Origin: Bostrychus sinensis
Lineage: Eukaryota > Chordata > Actinopteri > Gobiiformes > Eleotridae
Direction of reading: 5' to 3'
DNA: 64,000 nt
Assembly (NCBI GenBank): GCA_020698575.1
Contig: CM036243.1
Location: 21,898,403 to 21,962,402 of the forward strand
Positions 34,316 through 48,400 of the stretch are shown here, in pieces; positions within the stretch are counted from its first letter, which is position 1; the number at the start of each line of letters is the position of its first letter. Made by a program: the position numbers and the translations under genes. The notes below the pieces were generated by a model. The model saw only the letters and a list, made by a program, of their open reading frames with translations. It had not been told where the DNA came from and did not search any database.

Positions 34316-36119
34316 CCGAGGCTAGGAAAACAGTACATTATTAGTGACTGAAGAGGTCCCTAAAGCTGCAAGTAATTGGTCTTTAAAACAGATGTGAGAA
34401 GGTTGTGAAGCCTTCTCTTAAGGATTCAAAGGCATATGCCATATTTAATAATATAGCAAAATAGCTTTGTCTGCCATAAAACCAACATACTGCTCCTGAG
34501 TAGTAATGAAGTCAAAAGGTAAAGGTATGGAATTTAATGAGAGGAAATATTTCCACTTTCTCAAAACCATGAAATGGAGGGAGCTTCAATAATTATATTC
34601 ATTGTTTAGTTCCTGTTGTTATTATTGTTGCTTTAATCCACAAAGCAAGGCAATAAAACAAAGGCTGTCTATGGATTTGCAACATTTTGGCAAGAATTGC
34701 AAACATTTCAAATGCTGTAAATAAAATATGGACATTGCAACGCTGTTTTATAGAAAAGAAATGTCAAAGATCTGTCTTTTAACAGCTCTGCTTCTCACTG
34801 AGTCTGTATCACACTGCTGTAGTCTTAGAGAAAGAGGATAGATGTGCCAACATCCAATAAAAATAATGTACCAGAAGCGGTGAATGCTGCTAACCGTTGC
34901 TGACCCCGGTTTACACTTGGCTGTCTTTTTGTCTTTGAATGCTGCCAAGAAAGCTGTCATGCCAAGGTTAGATCTGATCCAAGTCTCGCTATTATAGCTT
35001 TGTTTTATGGCTCCAAGGACATTATTCTAACCATTCCCCAATTTCCTATCACTACTCTCTAATGTATGTCTTACACAATCATTTGTATGGCCCAATCAAA
35101 ACACAGCATGTACTCAAAAAAGTCAGAAATCAGTATTAAAACAATTTTTGTGACTGTTGTGCTCAAGTGTTTATGAAGCTTCATTCCACTTTATAGACTA
35201 TATGCAATCAGAGCAATTCAAAAGCTGTGGCGTGAAATGGTGAAACACTATCTGACTCTGAACAACACTGAATGTGACTCATCTTCTTTGACACTAAAGA
35301 TGATGTTCAGCTCCTTCTCGCATATGTAAACTGCTTTTTGTGCACTCGGACTAATTAGTATGCAGCGGTTGATAGCTTAGAGATAGCTTCGTCGTACTTT
35401 TAACAGATGTGTCTCTAAACAGCAATAGAGAGCTGCCAAAGTGGTGACAAATGATCACTTCAGGGGTGAAGAAAGGTGGAAGCAACTGACTGACAACAGG
35501 GATTCATGCTGTGACAAGGTGATGTATGTCACATATTCTGATGCTATAAACACAGTTTCAAACGGTCACTAAACCTGACAAATTTAGTCTCAAGCAGAAT
35601 TACAAATACAGTGTAACTGCCTATAAGGTGGCACACTAAATATGTTACTCACAGAATATAAAATAATGCTTATGCCTTTTGGTTATCAAGCCCCCAAATG
35701 TACAGTATTTTGGTTATTAAAGTGTGGCTCGTGCTGCTAAAGCTGTTTGAAATGGCATAAATACAAGAGAAAAAACATTCAACATAAAAAGGGAACAAAA
35801 TAATCAATCTGTATGTGATGCACTATTTTTGCCGTTAATATCTCTTTTATCATTATAATCCTTCATAATTATGAGCTTCATACAGCTGTAAGGACAATAG
35901 GCACTACCCTACAGTGGTTTCTAATTGATCCCTACTACCGTGTAGATTAAGATGGAGGAAACTTGCACTCTGGTCACAGGTGAGAGATAGCCTGATTGCT
36001 AAAGCTAACGGTGGTACGCAGAGGACACGGCCCAAACAAACATAGCCTCCACTTATTCCACAGTCCTTTCTTGCCAACACAGCAGCTTATTGTTGCTCAC
36101 TCAGACAAACCTTGATAAT
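34316..36119. other. nxnl1 copy B 3' UTR and intergenic DNA
   Basis: AATAAA at 34652-34657 is a plausible polyadenylation signal for copy B. The remainder is AT-rich with no gene or clear repeat recognised. Confidence 0.45.
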
Positions 36120-37025
36120 ATAGTCGAAGCTCTCCCTAGCTCTCGTTTCTCTGCCTCCCTCGCGCTACACGCAAGCGCCGCACACACACGCGTCCGCACA
36201 CAAGTTGCGCGCTCTCGAGTGCAGAACGCGCAACAAGCGGGACCAGCGGATGGAGAGAGAGACAGATAGAGAGCGAGAAAGCAGAGAGGGACGGATGCAA
36301 GGCGAGGCCAGAAGCGAGAAACCGTTTCTCTCCTGCTCAACCAGCGCTTTTGTCATTTATTTATTTTCATTGTCATTATTTATTACAACGCCTTTCTCTG
36401 TTCTGGAAGAAAAAGCCGTCGCGCATCCATCCTGATGTGCTGCGCCTCATCACGATTCTTCAAGGATATGGGGATCACGTCGACGCTATTTTACCATTTA
36501 CTGCAAGGATGTAAGACCGGGAGCGTGTAGAATAACAACAATGGCTAGGTCCAAATGAGAACCATCGATGCACAAAGCGGCGCCTTCAGCCCTAATTAGT
36601 ATTGCTCGTTGTATTTCCATCTTTCGTCGTCCGTACCGGAGCTTTACCAGGCCTGAATCATCTCTGGGCATGAAACCCGTGGGAATTGTGATACCAACGT
36701 GACGCACGGTCACACAGCGCAGCGGGGGAAGACATCGAGCCTCGACAGGACGCGGAGGGAGGGCTACTGTATACTGGAAAGAGAACGCCCAGTTGTTGTC
36801 GCTAATGACCGCCTCATAGTGACTGCCTGCCCGTTTAAAGCCCCGGGTATCGAGCCACCGCCGTTCGCTATTGAATATTTTATTCATATTTCATGCATCT
36901 GGAGGAAAGGTAGGAGGACGGGAGATGTGTGGGTGAGGGCGCGGACGCGGAGAGACGGCATGCGGGAGACGCAGTGAGCGAGCAGCACGAGGAAGAGGAG
37001 GAGGAGGGAAACCGGAGGACTGAGG
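36120..37025 (+). promoter_or_regulatory. adgrl1: CpG-rich block: likely adgrl1 promoter and 5' noncoding exon
   Basis: The only long CpG-rich stretch in this part of the window, with CG-dense sequence and GA-rich runs at 36210-36310. It ends in a strong donor, GAGG|GTAAGA, at 37025/37026. No protein frame fits a known family. Latrophilin genes usually start with a noncoding exon and a long first intron, and the next adgrl1 exon has an acceptor at 43827. I therefore infer that the 5' UTR exon ends at 37025. The transcription start is not defined. Confidence 0.5.
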
Positions 37026-40000
37026 GTAAGATATGGATATAGGCTATGAGGATGCACCCCGCCCCTCTTGTACGTATCTTTCTCTACTCGTGCACGTACA
37101 TGATCAATGCTTGGGAAGACAGCTGAGGTGCCCTGCGTCCTTTGCTGCTGCTGCTGCTGCTGTTGTTGTCAAGGGCCATTTGATCAGCCAGGGCCAGGGA
37201 TGTGAGGTGCTGCTCTGCACGGGCCTTGTCAAGGGTATAGACGTCTCCCTGTTATAGTCTGTATAGACAGTAGGCTACTAAAATGTTTAGAATCATAATA
37301 GAGAAATAACTACAAAATTATGACAAATTTGGTGAAACCATTAAAGGAAAACACAAAGCCACGATCCTGCTGAAAAAATTAGCTTCACTGTAGAGCCACA
37401 GAGAAAAAGAGAGCAGGAGCCACATGTCATTATACAGTAGTAGTGTACATCTCATAATACTCATTCAAAAAAAGGCTTCATAAAATCTCTGTTGGTATTC
37501 TGCCAGGTGCTACAATGTTTTTAAATGCAGTCAACAGAAAATTGTGTGTATAAAAGACAAACATAGAGTTGGTCCTTACTCCTTAACCTCTACCCTTTAA
37601 TTAGAGTGTAGATATTTACACAAATATACTGTCTTGTCTCTCGAATGCAGTTCATTTGAAATATTCAACAAACCCATATTAATTTAATTGGTCCAGCTTT
37701 TTGTCAGAGGCCAATAAGTTAGACACTTGATGACACCATATGTGACTGGTCCGGGCAATATGATCTTAAATCAATAACATGATTAATTTAAGATTTTACC
37801 TCGACTAGAAGAAATCATTTTAATTTTTTGGTATTTTTTCCTGACAAGATATAGAGATCAACTACTAACCCTAAGTGCTTTTTCTGTGCATATCCTGTCT
37901 TAATCCATAGGCATGATGATGACTATTAGAGCTTCTGATTGTTGATTTTAGGAGATTAGCTTAGTAATAGCCAAAGAGGGCTCAAGATAATTGGTAACCA
38001 CCACTTTGTCTAAATCAAACCTGAGCCTCTGAGCTCAGCTTGCTATATACGGGTGCTCAAATCAAGTCACTATGAGTGAGTGTAAGGCATATAAATTATT
38101 AATGTGCACGTGTTAAGCCACACAGGATTGCATGGAGAAAAGTGGCCTAATATTCTGGGGCATCCCACGTCGTCTCACAAGAGAGGATTGTCCCTGGTGG
38201 ATGCAATGTTGATTATTGAGCACTTTTTTTGGTGTTGCGGCATCTGTGTAACTCCTACTGCAGTAAAATCTGGTGTAAAAATTGACTCACATAAAGGCCT
38301 CCGTCGCTTACCAGTTTGCTTTGCTGATTCACCGCAGATGGGAACCTGAGCGGAAAGAAAGACTGGAGTGAGAGTCTGTTATCAATATTTTAGAGAGGGG
38401 AAGAGAGGACTGGGTCAGTGGAGGAGGCCAGGCAAGAGGCTCGGGACAGTGTGACCGTGAAAGAATGGAGCATGGAGAGGATGTGTGCCAGAGTCATTGC
38501 AGGATTCAGATTTTGTAGTTTGAGAAAAATAAAGGAACAGTTGGGTAAATGGGTTTTGCGTTGCACTGATGGTGTACAAAAATTAACTGTCTGTGTGCAT
38601 GCATGTGCTGTGGACAGTAATTAGGGAAAAAAAAACAAAGGTAAAAGGTATGTTTTTAAGTAAGAATCATTTACATTGACCACAAATGAAAAAGTGAATT
38701 GCTTAAAACTCACAAGCTCACACATTAAGATTTTCAATCATTTGACAACAAAAAAAAACAAGAGATGACCAACTATCACACAGGTTATCATTCGCTCTCT
38801 CTGCATCAGTTACAGGGGCAGGAACCTTATTACACAGAATATGTGGATGTTATGTCTGCATAGCACGTTGCAGGTTGGTACGCTACACTGGGATATCTGA
38901 AAAAGGCACCAGCTGGGATTTTAAATGTGGTTGTGTGGGGCTAATGTATTATTTATGCACGTATGGATATGCATTAAGATGTGTAACACATCCAAAGTGG
39001 CACTACTACTTTTCCTCTGTAACTCATAAGACATGCATCTGGATGATGTTCTGATAGACCAATAGATGTAAAATTTAAAATGTACTAGGCTATATATTAG
39101 TGTCATATTTTATTTCTATGTAGCAGAAACATTTAATTAATCTCACTGAATGCAAACAAAAAGCAGATGCTTTTCCAAAATAGTATACAATTATCACTAG
39201 TACCAGCCCAACTATTTTAATATGCATTTCAAAAACTTTAAATGTATGCCAAATATAACGTGTAAATAAAAGCCAATAAAATACCCACTATTGTGTCTAG
39301 TCTTTACATTGATATAAAATAAAATAATTATGGCTAAGGCACGATCTAAAAAATGTTGGCAGCTAAGAGGAACTAACTTGTATGTTACGTGTCCTTACCT
39401 GGAACCATGTCCATTTAGTTGTTTTGATACCAATGGTTTACCAGTTTCATTAAATTAAGAAACGAAAGTGCAACGTCGTGCTGTAGGAACACTACAACTA
39501 CACTGTGTTTTTTTTTTTTTTTTTTTTTTTTTTGAAAAACTAATACTACATTAGAAATTAAGCTAGCTCTACTTGTAGCACTAGCGTGTGGCCATGGCTC
39601 TTTACGCTCTTTACGCACAGCGACCACGCCCCACGTGGCTGCGTTCTCAGAGCAGGGACTTTGCATAAAATCTACAAAAATGAGCAGAAATTGTGGTAAG
39701 TTGGGTGTACATGTGTGAGCGACAAAGGTCAATGTTGTATAACTATTAAGTTAAATCGCCATACCCATAGCCATAATTGTGTTTTCACTATTTGGTATGT
39801 GGTCTATGCTAGCAGGTGTATGCTCGTTTGTTAGACCTTTAAAATACACTGAATAGGACTAATTGCTACAAGAAAACCTGATTACTAGTGCCATTTGAAA
39901 ACTTCTCTTTACCTCTACAGGTGGTACATACCCTTCTGTTTGCTAGCTATGATATTTTGCCAACATGCAAGAAGAACACAAATTTGCCAGTTAGGGAGCC

Positions 40001-43000
40001 TGGTGAAGCAGTATATGGGCTCATATAGGAGTATAACAACAAGACTTGAACTAGCATCAGCTGGATAGTTATCTCTGTGCATAATGGTCCAGCCAATGAT
40101 TAACTCGCCCATGGGAGGTTAAAGGCAATAATGAAAGTGCGTATACGGCAATAAAACATAATGCCATTGCCAAAACTGTGAAAGTGTGTGTTCAAGACAG
40201 CACTATGATCTGATAAATATGGGAGGAAACTCATCAATGTTTAATCAGCTACCTCTTACATTGTAGGTAAGACTCATTCAAATGAAAGAAATGTCTGCTA
40301 TATAAATAGACAAAATAATATTACTAACAAGGACATATACACAAGTACTATATTATTCATTTATAAGCTTATTTTGTTTTAGTCTTCACAAACACTTGCC
40401 ACAATTGCCTCAGCTTTATTGCACAATGTAATGCCTTGAACTTGGCCCTAAACCCTGCCTTAATTTCCACCCTGCAACTAGAGATTGACTGACAGAGTGC
40501 GACACCTCCGTTCCCCAGAGTCAGGCATCGACCAGACAAACACACAGGCTCTAAAACCCCATAAGTGCTTTGACTGCAGCGTGTAGGCCGAGCCCTGGGG
40601 GACCTGTACAGACCTGTGGTTTAAAACAAGCTTACTCTCACAATAGTCATAGTTTTTAATCTTTTTGTGTTTTCAACATTGATGAAAACAAACCATAAAA
40701 CTGTAGTGAGGTGAGAAAAACTGTAGTGAGGTGAGAAATTATGTAGTAAGTAATAAAAAAATATGCAGCAAATAAAATTAGCTTTATATAATGAAAGAAG
40801 TTTAAACAAATGACTTAGTTTCCTTTTCTTTTGGCTTTACCCTTGGGTTGCCACAGCAAATCATCGGCTTCATAGCATGCAGTAACGTCTTTATTAGTTT
40901 GGCATATTTTTATGCTGGATGCCCTTCCTGATGGAACCCTCTTCATTTTTCCAGAATTGGGACTGCTGCAAAGAGAACACTGGCTTGTGACCCTTTCTGG
41001 CTTGATTAAAATTGGACTAGACATACAGGCTTATATTTTGTACCAATCACTATAGACTTGCATTTCAGTCTCAACAACATTGGCAATACAAGCTCTGTAC
41101 AGTCAGCTCTATTTTTAGTCAAATTCTCGCCAAATCAATTGAGAGTATTAAGCATTTGCTGAGAAAATGCACCAGACCTGAGAACGAGATTATGTATCAC
41201 ATTAATTGGCCAATAAAATGTTATTCATATTATTACATTGTCAGCTGCAGATGATTTGTCAAAGCTGCAAAACAAAGACCTATCTGCAGTGCAGTCTCCT
41301 CTAAAACTGTGAAGCAGTGTGGATTCTTCTTTTCTGTAAATCCACTGCACACTGAGCCTCGTTCTGCTCGAGCAAACACAGACAATGCAACAGATATTAG
41401 TTTGAAATGTATATTGAATCCTGAAAATGTAATACAACAACTATTTTTAAAGTATTTTGGGTGGAAAAAAGCACATTATGATGATGACCATTACCCTTGT
41501 ACAGTATAGAGGATAAAGCAACTTTACAAAAATCTATAAACTGTGATTAATTTTTGCTGTGGCTTTAGACAGGTACATTGCTACTGTACATTTTGAATGT
41601 TTTGGCAATTCTCCCAAAAGCACCTTATAGTAGTGTCATGTTATTTCACTACAATTGTGACAGGGGCATTTAACACCTCCCTAGATGCAAATGAGATGAT
41701 TTTACTTAAAATCATATAGCAATGAATCTGTACTCCTTCAACACACAAACACAATTAATAAATGCAATATGTGCTAAAATTGCTTTCTAAATAATTGCTA
41801 ATTAGAAAAACATATACCCAAAGTTTATTAATCTAAAAGGTTAAAAATATAATGAGCAGTAAACTGGTATTAAAACTGGATTTAAAATAATGGGAAACTC
41901 TTACAGTATACAGTAATCACTGTATATTTAGCTTAAATTAAATGTAGGCCATATAACGTAAGTAAAAGCAATACATCATATTCTCTGCATCAGTAAAACA
42001 ATATGGTTTGTATGTGTATATTGTTTCTAAAAAAAAAAAAATTATATTACAACTATCTTATTGTATTTCCGAAATTCAAAAACAGCACATGAAAAATTAG
42101 TGACCATTCATATTGCACTGTATAGGGGATAAAGCAAAACAAAAATCAATAATATGTGATTAGATGTAGCTTTGGCTTTAGACCTGAACATTGCTACTGT
42201 ATATTTCAAATGCTGCAGTACCATGTAATTTAATTAGTATGTAGATAATGTATACAGTTACACTAATGCTTGTGTAATGCATTTTTCTCCAGGCCCTACT
42301 CACACACACTAACTCTGACTGGGATGCTGCTCTTCCAAGTAGGCCGGCCGGTGGCCTGGGGCTGGATTTTGGTTGCAGGCAGGGAGCATGGTGCTGTGAA
42401 CAGGGGGACTGGGTGTGTGGCTTTGTCAGGGCCCATCAATGTCCTTGCTCTACTTTCATCCACACTTAGGGGCTGTGTGTATGTTGGAGGGAGGAGAAGG
42501 GGGTGGGAGCACAAGAACATGCTGCCATAAGGGTTTTGGAGATGAGACTGTGTGTACTCGCATATGTGTTGGATTGTGTGTGCAGGATCTTTTATGAACC
42601 ATGTATGGTGTGTTTACATGTGTGGTCCTGGGGCATATATTACCGTCCTGTTGGTTCAGTGGACCTAAAGAAGAGGCAGAGGTCCCCTTTTTTCTTTTAT
42701 TCTGCGTTCACTTGTGTGTGCGCGAGTGTGTAAGCATCTTTGAATGCATGTTGGACATTTGTTGAAGAGTGACCTAAATCTGTCTGCCGTCATTACCTAA
42801 CTCAAAGACAGAGCAAATAGGAAGTCACAAATAAAAGTCACTCCAGTACGCATATGGACATGCACACAGATATACACAGTAATAGGTATCACTGGGTAAT
42901 TAAAGGAGATCTCATTTACATACTTGCTTGAGTTAGATTACGTATGGCTACCTGTCAATCCATCTGTCTGCTTGTCGTAGATAAAATATCAAAGTTTGAG

Positions 43001-43827
43001 CTGGGCATCTTTACCATACTAATCTCGCATGAACTATGACAAACTAATCATTTATTAATCATACTTCACTTAAAATGTTCAATGACTTAAAATTAATTGG
43101 AGGTCATATTGTCTTGCTCTGGTGCAGAGGGAGACTGGAAAAATAAATGTTAGTCCCGCATGTTGTTGTACAGATCCTCTCTTCTGTGTCGAGGCCAAGA
43201 GTTCAGTCTATATTAAGGAGTCATATTACTGTTTCTCTCCAGCAGCCAGTCTGCCTGTATCCTTTATGTCCCTCGTAAACCTCCGCGATGCAGCGCTGTG
43301 GCCTCTGATCACCTGTGCTCTCACCGCACTGTTTACCTCGTTACCCCTGCCAGGCAGGGGCTCATCTCTACACCATCATTTATTCAGGATTACTGGAAAG
43401 TGGTCTAGCTCCAGCACTCCCCTCCTCTGCGTGTTTGTCGGCTCTTTTATAGGTCAGATGCCGGTTTTGCTCTTGGCTAATTAAGGACGTAATACACGTA
43501 CTCTCTTGCGTGCGCTTTTACTCACCGCCATGCACAAACACAGTTGCAAACACACATCCCTCGCTCGCCATCTCCATCTCGCTCAGGCTGCACTGTGCTA
43601 TCACCATGGTAACAGCAGATTGAGGGACTTTTCACAGCGACGATTGCTCAATAGTTATCTCTATTTCTCTCAGCCATTGTGCCATTCTGCTCCCTCGCCC
43701 TCCCACCCTGCTATGTTTCTCACGTGCCACTTCTATTGTTTGTGTTATTGACTGCTCACCACAAATGTGCCGTCTACATCACAGGAAGTCTCTTGTATCT
43801 TGCTTACTCACTGTTCTCCGTCCCTAG
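37026..43827. other. adgrl1 putative first intron
   Basis: About 6.8 kb with no convincing coding exon. It holds a CTG run (37144-37163), a poly-T run (39509-39533), a short tandem duplication (40699-40735), a dispersed repeat (40827-41010) and a diverged direct duplication (41490-41605 and 42105-42225). Confidence 0.5.
40827..41010. repeat. Dispersed teleost repeat, further copy
   Basis: Has ttgccacagcaaatcatcgg, then gctggatgcccttcctgatg, the motifs shared with 4017-4215 and 63545-63700. Confidence 0.55.
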
Positions 43828-43877
43828 GCTCTCCTAACGTGCCTGCTGGTGTGACGTCCTAACTCTTCCCGTCCAAC

Positions 43878-45457
43878 ATGGCCATGTCTCTGTGGATTCT
43901 GGGAGCATGTGTGCTCACGTTGTCTCATGTTGTCCCACTTGGTCAAGGTAAGATATCCTCTAAGTTGAAGTGTGGGGTGTTGGTCCTGTCAGGGTGATAG
44001 AAATGATGCTGTGTAAAGGAAATGTTAAAATGTGCATTAAGCCAATAGAGTCACTCAATGATAAGTCAGGACTGCCCCTGAAACAAAGTCATCCTGGGCA
44101 AGTTTATGAAATGCTTTGACCCACATAAACAAAAGATTAGTGGGACTTGAAATGAGCAGTTTGCCAAATCAAGTATTTGAGTTGCTGCTTCAGAGTTAAT
44201 CAACAATCTGTCGTTCAGTGTCACAGACAGTTACAGCAGCCCCATACAGATTACAGCAGTGTGGCTGGCTTTTACCAGGCTTTAATCTGCAAAATGGTAA
44301 TAGTTGAGCTGATGTGGACAGATTAAAGTGAAAGTAATATGATTTTCCCCTGTAACTCTGCCTTACATGGATTATTATGGCAGTCAGGTAAATTTACACA
44401 CACTTATTCACATCCAGCCTGCTTTGTGTCAACAAAAGAAAGGAAAGTCTTACATCTGCAGATTATTTTTACAGAGGCCCTGACAGGAGTGTTGGCTTTA
44501 TCTCAGTTTCAGTGGCTTAAAAACACAAGATATTGTGTTATAGCTCTGTATCACATCAAACAGAGGTGTCACAATAAAGGTGCAGTGGGATTTATGTCTC
44601 ACTGTTGTTACATCTGGGAATCCTTCCAGTGTCAGCATTCACACAAACAGTGTGTTCACACACATTTGAGTGTGTTAAACATCACAATTACTGAAAATGT
44701 GACATTGTTTCAATTAATTTATGTGATGTGAGTAGAGTCCACATTTACAAAATCAAGCTGATGTACAGATAACATAAAGACAAAAAATAAGGCAAAATAG
44801 GTCCCAAATACATAAATATTAAGACATTTTATGAGAAATGTCAATCCAATTTATACTAATAAATTAAAATTGAATTGAAGATATTAAATATAAAGAATAC
44901 AGGTACAAGACAAATTCAAAATGATGGTTTCTTTGTCCTTGTTCTACCCTTTTGACCTAAAGCTGCCATGTCCCGGGCTGCAATGCCATTTGGGCTACTC
45001 CGCAGGGAGCTAGCTTGTGAGGGCTACCCCATTGAGCTTCGCTGCCCAGGAAGTGATGTTGTAATGGTGGAGACCGCTAACTATGGACGAACGGATGACA
45101 AGATCTGTGACGCAGACCCCTTTCAGATGGAGAACACACAATGTTACCTTCCAGATGCACTGAAGATCATGGCCCAGAGGTGTGTGCTTACTGTAATCTA
45201 CCTTTGTAATGTTTTTACTCAGAGGGGCAAATGCTATTGTTTTATTTCAGTGACAGAGACCAGCTTAAAATTAATTAATAACATTTCTTTATTCCTTAAT
45301 TTAGTCTTTACCAGTATGTATACTTTTCCACATATTGTGCAGCCAAGTTCCTAGGCCAGGGCATTTTCAATATAGATGTGCATGTTGGATACAGTTAGTC
45401 AATCAATGAAGGATTGTGTACTACATACATGTAGCTTTGCATCAGGCCAGTGCTTGT

Positions 45458-45492
<35 letters not shown>

Positions 45493-48400
45493 GTGCAGTG
45501 ATGTCTCCAGCTGAGTGTGAGTGGCTGGCTGCACCATTAGCAATGTACTCAGCAGTGTTTTCCTAGAAGACCTGATCAATATTCACTCAGAGGTAGAGGC
45601 AGAAGAGACAAATTGAGTGTCCTTTCCTTCCCCTTTCCTGTCTCTTAATCACTCACCCTCCTTTATCTCTTTTTTATCCATCATCCGTTCATCTCTCCAT
45701 CCATCTGTGGTGCAGGTGTAACAACAGGACTCAGTGTGTTGTGGTAGCAGGGGTGGACGTCTTCCCAGACCCCTGTCCCGGGACATACAAGTACCTGGAG
45801 ATCCAATATGAATGTGTACCTTACAGTGAGTATACCAAATTTATATACAGTATACACACAGATTAACAGACATACATATCTACACTGTAAGACTTTTTTC
45901 ATTTACTAATAATGCTACTAATAAAGCTAATACAGTTAATGTATCACAAAGATTGCCAATCGTGGGTTCTGGCCTCAAAAGTGGGTCAGGAGGAGGTTGA
46001 ATATAGACTCAAAGTTCTGCCTAGCTGAAGGCTTAATGTTGTAATCACAGAAACTGGTGAAACTGGTAAAATCATTCAGTAAACTTAATTCTATAAAAAG
46101 TGTCTCACAAAAAATATAATTTATAAGGTTAGGTCCTACAATTAGACCAGTTGTGAGCTACTAACTTCTACAAATGCCATTTACAATAATAATCTGCAGC
46201 TATAGTACTGATAAACAGAATAACAGTGCAGAATATGCAGAATTAGTCATGCTTGTGGGTTGTACTGTACAAAACAAATATAGTTTTAGCAACATTAAAT
46301 GTAACCAAGTGATTGTTTTATCTTAAAGTTGAAAGTTTTACAGTGTGCTCTCAACTCTGCATGATCATGAAATCTAAGGTGTTTTATTTGTTTTAATAAC
46401 ATTGGATGTCAACTTAGAGAAATGCTGTTTCTTTTTTCTCAGGGAGTGTGTGTGTGAGGAAGTGGGATGGAGGAAGTACTGACAGAAAACTGTAAGACGT
46501 TTACATAGCTGTATCTCTGGTGTGTGCTTGGGCGTGTGCATGCGTGCGTGCTTTCTTTTTCAGATTTACACCACAGGAGTTGCTCTCTTTTCTCCACAGG
46601 AGCCTGATTGAAGGAAGGAGAGTCGGGACTGTGGGGTCTGAAGGGGCGGGGTGGGGGGGGTTGGGGGACTAAGGGGTCTGGGAGAGGGAGTGGGTTTGGG
46701 AGGGAGGGATGCACTCTCTAAATGTGAACTAAGATTTTGTGGCGAGAATGAGCTCCAAAGTCTTTATCTGTGCATTTCTTTCTTATTCTTTCTCTCTCCC
46801 TCGTGCTCTGTTTTTCTTTCTTCCTTTATACTTTTCTCTTCTAATAGGACTGCACAATATTCAGAAATCAGGATGAAGAAATGGCATGCAATAATGATCG
46901 AGTTTGTCTTATTGTCTTGTCTGTTTTGAGTTTGCTGCAAACATTGTTTTCAGTCAGTGAGTAATATGTACAACAACTCAAACAATAGCATAGTAAGAAC
47001 ATAATATATGTGACATATGTGGCCTCTACAGTGCATTGATCAAATATTTTAACATGTTAAAGTTGAATGTCATTCAATGTCATACTTTTACCATATGTAC
47101 ACGTGGTTACAAAAATGTGTTAAATATTGTGCAGTCCTTCCTGCCTATCGACCTATCTCTCTTGCTTCCTCTCCTTATTTCTGGCTTGCTTTCTTGCTTT
47201 TCTGTTCTTCCCTTCTTTCATCCTCTGACTGCTCTTTCTTTCTCTCCCTCTTTTTTCCTATGCTTGAGTAGAAGTGGACCAAAAAGGTAAAGACAATACA
47301 TTGTAGCATCTTGATCTCTCCTTACCCCAACCCCACTCTCTCTCTCCTGCTCTACTCTGCCATCTCTCTCTTCCTCTGCCCTAGGACGTTGTTTCGTAGT
47401 CATGCTGGATGTTGCCCCCTTTTTCCATTTCCTTATCCTTTTTTCACATGTTATCCATCTCTCGTTGTATGGAAATTCGTCCTTTTATCCAGATTTATCC
47501 AGGTTCTGCACCTAGCCTATCTTCTCTCTTCTCCATAGACAGTAGGAGAATAGTGGACCAGTGGCTGACAAGGAAGCTCGAGTGTGAAGCCTTACTTGTA
47601 CTGACACAGAAAGGGTTACATATTTTAATGTTTTCTATTATTCTTCTCTAATGGTATTTATCAAATTATAAACTAATGTATTTTTACTAAGGTGCATTTG
47701 TAGTTCACATGTAAACAAGAAGTCATTCATCTTCCACTGTTTGAAAGCTTCTTTATTGGATTAAAATATTTATTTTGAAGATGGGCTCACCCACCGTGAC
47801 CGCACTAAGGGTCTCCTTATTGCCAGACCTTCTCTATTGTGTTACAAAGTTCAACAGTACTTACTGTAACCTTCAGTAGCATCAGAAGCTGTAGCCATTA
47901 TTTTGGCTCCACACACAGTCTGAATTTTTTTGCACATTCAGAGGTTGTTGTAATGTCAGATGGTTCAGTATTTATCTACTGTCTATGGTCTTCTCTCTAC
48001 TCTAGTCTCTCTACTTCTGCGCACAAAACAGCCCACAAACAGACTAAAAACAACATTACACAAACATAAATTTATCATTTTAAATATTACTCTTTTTGCA
48101 CTATTACTACTCTCTTCTCTATCTTTCTTCGCTTCATTCCTTGAATCCTTCTTGTCCACTCATTCGTTCATGCTTATTTTCCCTTTTTCTTCCCTTATAG
48201 GAAGAGCCCCTTATTTATCTTCATAGGAAAAATAAGACCAAATGTGTGTGACTCTATCCGTCTGGATGTGTGCTTATCAAGCACTGCTTTTCTGTGTGAA
48301 TGTGTGTGCATGCCTATCTGCATGCCAGTGTGAGAAGTCAACATAAGTGTCCATACAGTTATTGACATGTCGGTGGACCAATCGTTGTGCTTGGCGTAAA

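Noticed and set aside
36101..36887. Several open frames in the CpG-rich block
   Set aside because: High GC content removes stop codons; none shows family resemblance, and the block fits a noncoding 5' exon.
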